Of a stretch of 10,519 nt of DNA, positions 6,684 through 10,519 are shown one piece after another (positions within the stretch are counted from its first letter, which is position 1; each line of letters starts with the position of its first letter). Origin of the DNA: Candidatus Omnitrophota bacterium (GTDB lineage: Bacteria > Omnitrophota > Gorgyraeia > Gygaellales > Profunditerraquicolaceae); assembly GCA_028713875.1 (NCBI GenBank), contig JAQTNM010000032.1, positions 1 to 10,519 on the forward strand, in the 5' to 3' direction. A program made the translations under genes and the position numbers. Below the pieces are notes generated by a model that saw only the letters and a list, made by a program, of their open reading frames with translations, was not told where the DNA came from and made no database searches.

Positions 6684-7112
6684 ATGCGTAATCATAAAAT
6701 CAGTCTAAATGAAGCCATAAAATTCCACGGCCACCTGGGCCCCTGGCTTGTGCTTGGGCTGGTGATGGGGGAATACGCCCTTAAGAAATTAAAGGCAAAC
6801 AAATATTTCGGCTTAAAAGTGAAAGTATGGGGAGCAAACAGGCGGCCTAAGTCGTGCTTGATAGACGGCCTGCAGCTTTCAACCGGGGCCACCTACGGCA
6901 AAGGGAATATCCGTAAGGTAAGCAGCGATAAGGTCATGGTGGATTTTTCCGGTTCCGGCGATAAGCGCGGCATAGTATGTATTTTAAACAAAAGATTGGA
7001 AACCAGGTTAAAAAATACTCATGACCATAAAGAGAATGAAAAACTGGCCAAAAAAATTTACAGCTTGAACCCGGGAACGCTTTTTAACATCAAGACTAAA
7101 AAGGTGGCATAA
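6684..7112 (+). CDS. FmdE-like protein (formylmethanofuran dehydrogenase subunit E family), compact form
   Basis: 142 residues. The family signature FHGHLGPWLVLGLVMGEYAL (H15, H17) is near the N-terminus, followed by KSCLIDGLQLSTGATYGKGNI (C58). FmdE/FwdE-family proteins have a metal-binding alpha/beta domain, often followed by a zinc-ribbon tail. Here the protein stops after the core domain and has no zinc-ribbon cysteines. The position that usually reads TGC(T/S)xGKGN, as I recall it, reads TGATYGKGN, so one expected cysteine is an alanine (A69). Despite the name, bacteria without methanofuran carry such proteins, and their role is not established. The gene starts 11 bases after larB, has no obvious ribosome-binding site, and abuts acsC with no gap, so an accessory role in metal or C1 metabolism is a context inference only. 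Family membership is fairly sure; the function is unknown. Confidence 0.8.
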   Translation: MRNHKISLNEAIKFHGHLGPWLVLGLVMGEYALKKLKANKYFGLKVKVWGANRRPKSCLIDGLQLSTGATYGKGNIRKVSSDKVMVDFSGSGDKRGIVCILNKRLETRLKNTHDHKENEKLAKKIYSLNPGTLFNIKTKKVA

Positions 7113-8444
7113 ATGGCGCTGTCAGGCTTAGATATCTATAAACTTCTGCCGAAGACCAACTGCCGCGAATGCGGATTTGCAACCTGCCTTGCATTTGCCA
7201 TGCAGCTGGCTAAAAAAGCCGTAAGTATCGATAAGTGCCCTTATTTAAGCGCAGAGGCTAAGGCGGCATTGGAGAGCGCAAGCCTTCCGCCCATAAAGCT
7301 GGTTACCATAGGCACGGGTGATAATAAGTTTGGGGTTGGCAATGAAACCGTGATGTTCCGCCATGAAGAAAAATTCCATAACCCCTGCGCCCTGGGATTT
7401 ATTATTGAAGATAGCTTATCCGATGAAGACATAAAACAGAGATTGCGGCAGATCAATAATTTAAAGTTTGAGCGCGTAGGCCAGAACTTGGAAGTAAGCC
7501 TGGTAGCCATAAAACAATCCTCGGCTAAAGAAAGGTTTGTTTCGGCGGCGCAGCTTGTAAAGAATAACACTAAATTGGCCTTAGCATTGATTAGCAACGA
7601 TGTCCAGTCACTGGCCGGTGCTTTAGAAATAACGCATGAGAGAAACCCGCTGGTATGTTATGCCGATCAAAAAAACCTGCCGCAGGTCTCTGAGTTACTG
7701 CGGAAATTCAAGGTGCCGCTTGCGGTTTGCGCCGCTGACCTGGATACCTTATCTAACATGACTCAGGGCCTGGCTAATGAGGGCGTTAAAGAACTGGTGC
7801 TGGATACCGGCAAAAAGCCGGTTGCGGATAAGATATGGGACTTGACCCAGATACGCAGGCAGGCGCTAAAAAAATCCAACCGCAGCCTGGGATACCCTGT
7901 GTTAACGATCATTGATAATAACGACCCTTACATGGAAGCTATTGAGGCGGCTACCTATATTGCCAAATATGCCGGGATCGTCCTTTTAAAGAACATTTCT
8001 TCATGGGAAACCCTCTCGCTTTTGACGTTAAGGCAGAATATATATACCGACCCGCAGAAACCCCTGCAGATAGAGCCGAAGATCTATCCCATAGGCAAGG
8101 TAGATACCAGTTCACCGGTTTTAGTAACTACCAATTTCTCGCTTAGTTATTATACTGTCCTAGGGGAGGTGGAGGCAAGCAAAGTGCCTTCTTATATTAT
8201 GAGCGTAGATACCGAGGGCATGTCCGTGCTGACTGCCTGGGCTGCGGAGAAGTTTAATGCCGAAAAGATCAATGAGGCTATGAATAAATTTGCGGTTTCC
8301 GAGATAGTTTCCCATAAGAATATAATCATACCCGGTTATGTGGCGATGATGAGCGGGGACCTGGCTGAACAGTCCGGCTGGGAGGTCATCGTCGGCCCGA
8401 AAGAGGCATCCGGCATACCTGGCTTTTTGAAAAACCTACAATAG
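7113..8444 (+). CDS. acsC: Corrinoid/iron-sulfur protein large subunit (acetyl-CoA decarbonylase/synthase gamma subunit)
   Basis: 443 residues. This is the gamma subunit of the CoFeSP, which accepts a methyl group from methyltetrahydrofolate on its cobamide and passes it to acetyl-CoA synthase in the Wood-Ljungdahl pathway. The N-terminal [4Fe-4S] motif is complete: C17, C20, C25 and C42, spaced CX2CX4CX16C exactly as in the bacterial family. A TIM-barrel region follows (about residues 60-320, including VGNETVMFRHEEKFHNP, LALISNDVQSL and PVLTIIDNNDPYMEAIEAA). The last ~120 residues form the cobamide-binding domain (SSPVLVTTNFSLSYYTVLGEVE, SYIMSVDTEGMSVLTAWAA, IIPGYVAMMSGDLAEQSGW). AAGGTGG at 7101-7107 is a good ribosome-binding site, and the ATG directly follows the stop of the FmdE-like gene. 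The small subunit (acsD), acetyl-CoA synthase (acsB) and CODH are not in the window; the following gene is the activator of this protein. Confidence 0.95.
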   Translation: MALSGLDIYKLLPKTNCRECGFATCLAFAMQLAKKAVSIDKCPYLSAEAKAALESASLPPIKLVTIGTGDNKFGVGNETVMFRHEEKFHNPCALGFIIEDSLSDEDIKQRLRQINNLKFERVGQNLEVSLVAIKQSSAKERFVSAAQLVKNNTKLALALISNDVQSLAGALEITHERNPLVCYADQKNLPQVSELLRKFKVPLAVCAADLDTLSNMTQGLANEGVKELVLDTGKKPVADKIWDLTQIRRQALKKSNRSLGYPVLTIIDNNDPYMEAIEAATYIAKYAGIVLLKNISSWETLSLLTLRQNIYTDPQKPLQIEPKIYPIGKVDTSSPVLVTTNFSLSYYTVLGEVEASKVPSYIMSVDTEGMSVLTAWAAEKFNAEKINEAMNKFAVSEIVSHKNIIIPGYVAMMSGDLAEQSGWEVIVGPKEASGIPGFLKNLQ

Positions 8445-8453
8445 AGTTTGAAT

Positions 8454-8508
8454 TTAGGGGACGGTTCTATTTTTGATAATAATAGGAAAGGTTGAGCCGA
8501 TTAGCCCC
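8454..8508. repeat. possible REP-like palindromic element between acsC and acsV
   Basis: The 97-base gap after acsC contains TTAGGGGACGGTTCTATTTT (8454-8473). Its core GGGGACGGTTCTATTTTT (reverse strand AGAACCGTCCCC) resembles, from memory, a short sequence dispersed in many environmental bacterial genomes near REP-associated (Y1) transposases. An imperfect palindrome is visible: GGGG (8457-8460) with CCCC (8505-8508), GGTTC (8463-8467) with GAGCC (8494-8498, one G-U), and as an alternative inner stem CTATT (8467-8471) with AATAG (8481-8485). Only one copy is present in the window, so it cannot be proven to be a repeat here. It could instead act as an RNA hairpin that tunes expression between acsC and acsV. 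Confidence 0.4.
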
Positions 8509-8531
8509 GAGCACTCTTAGCCGAGCGAGAG
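8501..8531 (+). repeat. short imperfect direct duplication in the leader of acsV
   Basis: TTAGCCCCGAGC (8501-8512) is followed by TTAGCCGAGC (8517-8526), i.e. the same TTAGCC(CC)GAGC unit twice with a 16-base period, ending 15 bases before the acsV start. It may be a slipped duplication or the right part of the REP-like element next to it. No function can be assigned. Confidence 0.3.
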
Positions 8532-8541
8532 CAAGTCGCAT

Positions 8542-10464
8542 ATGAAAAAGTTCAAGGTTACATTTTATCCGGACAAAAAGAGCGTGGAAGTGGATGAAGA
8601 AAAGACTATCCTGTCAGCCGCTATCTCCGCGGGAGTGCATATTGATTCCGTGTGCGGAGGAGACGGGGTCTGCGGCCGGTGCAAGGTAATAGTCAGGCGC
8701 GGAGAAGTTTCTACCCAGCCGTCCGGCTTAATTACAAACGAAGAGCGCAAGAAGAATATTTACCTGGCCTGCATTACCACGATACACGGCGACCTGGAAA
8801 TAGAAATTCCAGCTAGTTCCCGCGCGCATTTTGAAGTTCCTTCGGGAGTATTAAATAAAGGGCTGGAAGAGGTCTATGCTCCGTCCGAAGAGATCGAGCC
8901 GTTGTCGGTAGCGGTTGACGAAGAGATTTTCAGCCATTCGCCATTAGCCACAAAATTGTACCTGGAAATACCGCCTCCTGAACTGGACGATAAAGTAAGC
9001 GATTTAGACAGACTCTACCGCGCGATCAAGAGTAAAAAGAATTTTCCTCTATTGCAGACCGGGCTTACCAATATCCGCGGCTTGAGCGAATTACTGCGGC
9101 GCAGCAATTGGAAAGTCACCGTAACACTGGGCAAGAGGAACGATGCCACGGAGCTGGTATTGATCGAACCTCAAGACACATCCGCGAAGAACTTTGGCTT
9201 GGCCATTGACATCGGCACTACCACAGTTTCCGTGCAGCTGGTAGACTTGATCTCCGACAGGATAATCGGCACCAGGCTTACTTACAATAAACAAGCCAGC
9301 TTTGGCAGCGATGTGATCAGCCGCATCATCCATGCGCAGAAGGATAACGGGCTTGAAGAACTGCATTTGGCAGTTACCGAATGTCTTAATCAGATCATTG
9401 AAGAATTGATTAGCGAGCATAATATTGACCTTAATGACGTGACCTGTGTTTTATGCGCGGGAAATACCACTATGATCCATCTTTTGCTGCGCATAGACCC
9501 GTCTTACATAAGGCGTCAGCCTTATGTACCGACAGCCAACCTGCCTCCGACCATCCGCGCAAGCGAGGCGGGGATAAGAATAAACCCTCGGGGGCTATTG
9601 TCCTGCGTTCCCGGAGTGGCTAGTTATGTAGGGGGGGATGCAGTGGCGGGAGTTCTATCCTGCGGCCTATATAAAGAGGAGGACCTGGGCATACTCATTG
9701 ATATCGGCACCAACGGCGAAATCGTCCTCGGTAATAAGGAATTTCTGGTAGCCTGCGCTGCTTCAGCCGGGCCTGCTTTTGAAGGCAGCGGGGTAAGCTC
9801 CGGTATGCGCGCAACCAGCGGCGCCATACAATCAGTAAAAATAGACCCCAAAACCCTCCGCGCCAGTTTTAACACTATTGGCAATGTCAAACCCAGCGGC
9901 ATCTGCGGATCAGGTTACATTGACCTCTTGGCAGAGATGTTGCGTTCGGGGGTAATGGACAAGAGCGGGAAGATAAATGCCGGCAATAGCTCTCGTATAC
10001 GTAAGGGCGCAAGCGGGCTTGAATTCATAGTAGTCCCCAAGGAGGAAGCCGGGGAAGATATCCTGATCACTGAGGCGGATATAGATAACCTTAAGCGTGC
10101 AAAGGCGGCGATCTATTCTGCCACCTCGGTATTGGTAAAATATATTAATTTTGACTTTTTAAGGGTGAGCAAGATATTCATTGCCGGAGGGTTCGGAAAT
10201 TTCCTGAACCTGGAGAACGCTATTTTTATCGGTTTATTGCCGGATATAGAGCGGGAAAAATTGATCTTTGTGGGAAACAGCTCTTTAGCCGGAGGCCGGC
10301 TTATGCTTTTATCAAGCGCGGCAATGAAAAGGGCGCGCGAGATCGCCAGGAAAATTACATACTTTGAACTGTCCGTTGAGCCCAGGTATATGGAAGAATA
10401 TATGGCAGCTTTGTTTTTTCCGCATACGGATTTTAAATTGTTCCCGAGCGTAAAGGCAGGATAA
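8542..10464 (+). CDS. acsV: Reductive activator of the corrinoid/iron-sulfur protein (RACo), [2Fe-2S]-ASKHA ATPase
   Basis: 640 residues, full length for RACo. It uses ATP binding/hydrolysis to drive an electron uphill onto the inactive Co(II) cobamide of CoFeSP, returning it to Co(I). The N-terminal plant-type ferredoxin domain (about residues 1-95) has its four ligands C38, C44, C47 and C77 in a CX5CX2CX29C arrangement (SVCGGDGVCGRC and LACITT). After a linker and middle domain, the DUF4445/ASKHA ATPase region has the phosphate loop DIGTTTVSVQ from D223, AGNTTM at 306-311, a second DIGTNGE from D387, SGICGSGYIDLLAE and the C-terminal FIAGGFGNFLN near residue 546. Immediate linkage to acsC favours RACo over the related activators of methylamine- or methanol-specific corrinoid proteins. 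The start is fixed by an in-frame TAG at 8518-8520. The only ribosome-binding candidate is a weak GAGAG at 8527-8531. Confidence 0.93.
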   Translation: MKKFKVTFYPDKKSVEVDEEKTILSAAISAGVHIDSVCGGDGVCGRCKVIVRRGEVSTQPSGLITNEERKKNIYLACITTIHGDLEIEIPASSRAHFEVPSGVLNKGLEEVYAPSEEIEPLSVAVDEEIFSHSPLATKLYLEIPPPELDDKVSDLDRLYRAIKSKKNFPLLQTGLTNIRGLSELLRRSNWKVTVTLGKRNDATELVLIEPQDTSAKNFGLAIDIGTTTVSVQLVDLISDRIIGTRLTYNKQASFGSDVISRIIHAQKDNGLEELHLAVTECLNQIIEELISEHNIDLNDVTCVLCAGNTTMIHLLLRIDPSYIRRQPYVPTANLPPTIRASEAGIRINPRGLLSCVPGVASYVGGDAVAGVLSCGLYKEEDLGILIDIGTNGEIVLGNKEFLVACAASAGPAFEGSGVSSGMRATSGAIQSVKIDPKTLRASFNTIGNVKPSGICGSGYIDLLAEMLRSGVMDKSGKINAGNSSRIRKGASGLEFIVVPKEEAGEDILITEADIDNLKRAKAAIYSATSVLVKYINFDFLRVSKIFIAGGFGNFLNLENAIFIGLLPDIEREKLIFVGNSSLAGGRLMLLSSAAMKRAREIARKITYFELSVEPRYMEEYMAALFFPHTDFKLFPSVKAG

Positions 10465-10468
10465 TAGA

Positions 10469-10519
10469 ATGGGGTTTGTAATTGCGATAGCCGGAAAAGG
10501 CGGCACAGGTAAAACCACC
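10469..10519 (+). CDS. cooC: CooC/AcsF-type nickel-enzyme maturation ATPase, N-terminal fragment (continues past window end)
   Basis: The first 17 codons are present: MGFVIAIAGKGGTGKTT. This is the deviant Walker A loop of the SIMIBI/MinD-like ATPases, with the signature lysine K10 and the P-loop lysine K15. In CODH/ACS gene clusters this position is normally taken by CooC or AcsF, ATPases that help insert nickel into CODH or ACS. The gene starts 4 bases after the acsV stop, with AGG-rich sequence (AAGGCAGGA) just upstream as ribosome-binding site. Other MinD-like ATPases have the same loop, so the CooC identity rests on position after acsC and acsV. The rest of the protein, including the nickel-binding CXC motif, lies outside the window. 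Confidence 0.75.
   Translation, partial: MGFVIAIAGKGGTGKTT

Noticed and set aside
6684..7112. Methanogenic formylmethanofuran pathway (archaeal origin) suggested by the FmdE-like gene
   Set aside because: No other Fwd/Fmd or methanogenesis gene is present, and all surrounding genes are bacterial in type; FmdE-family proteins are common in bacteria without methanofuran.
8445..8541. Intrinsic terminator or riboswitch (for example cobalamin) in the acsC-acsV gap
   Set aside because: The fold-back is imperfect and not followed by a T-run, and no B12-box-like conserved sequence is visible; the gap is too short for a full cobalamin riboswitch.
8542..10464. Activator of methylamine or methanol corrinoid methyltransferases (RamA/MtvC-like partner) instead of RACo
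   Set aside because: RamA carries C-terminal [4Fe-4S] motifs rather than an N-terminal [2Fe-2S] domain, and direct linkage to acsC and a cooC-like gene points to CoFeSP.

Overview
The window is one unbroken, co-directional run of genes on the + strand: eleven complete genes and two partial genes at the edges. Every gap is short. The longest is 97 bases (8445-8541), so there is no gene-free stretch over 300 bases. Several genes overlap or abut (ctpA/deacetylase by 11 bases, deacetylase/tsaD by 1 base as TAATG, the FmdE-like gene/acsC with no gap), which suggests long polycistronic units. No tRNA, rRNA, CRISPR array, complete insertion sequence or convincing terminator was seen.

The organism looks like an uncultured, anaerobic, probably diderm bacterium that uses the Wood-Ljungdahl (reductive acetyl-CoA) pathway. 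The evidence is a bacterial-type corrinoid/iron-sulfur protein large subunit followed by its reductive activator and a CooC-type maturation ATPase, plus the GatCAB transamidation route, a bactofilin, and a CtpA/YibQ-type envelope pair. The combination of informational, envelope, bactofilin and acetyl-CoA-pathway genes in one array would fit a lineage such as Candidatus Omnitrophota. That assignment is an inference from gene content and style, not from any search.

Layout. 1-1627: end of gatA and full gatB (tRNA-dependent amidotransferase). 1630-3685: periplasmic S41 protease and membrane-anchored divergent polysaccharide deacetylase (envelope). 3685-4668: tsaD (tRNA t6A synthesis). 4700-5146: short MgtC/SapB-family membrane protein. 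5153-5995: two unusual small genes that share an excisionase/MerR-like helix-turn-helix domain, one fused to a bactofilin polymer domain and one fused to a C-terminal membrane anchor. 6004-7112: larB (nickel-pincer cofactor) and a compact FmdE-like protein. 7113-10519: acsC, acsV (RACo) and the first 17 codons of a cooC-like gene, the start of an acetyl-CoA synthase/CODH cluster that presumably continues beyond the window.

How they work together: the left half is housekeeping translation and envelope functions. The right half is C1/nickel metabolism: the CoFeSP carries the methyl group, RACo re-reduces its cobalt when it oxidises to Co(II), and CooC-type ATPases help load nickel into CODH/ACS. 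The most novel-looking part is the middle: two adjacent proteins with the same kind of DNA-binding-like domain, one attached to a self-polymerising scaffold and one to the membrane.
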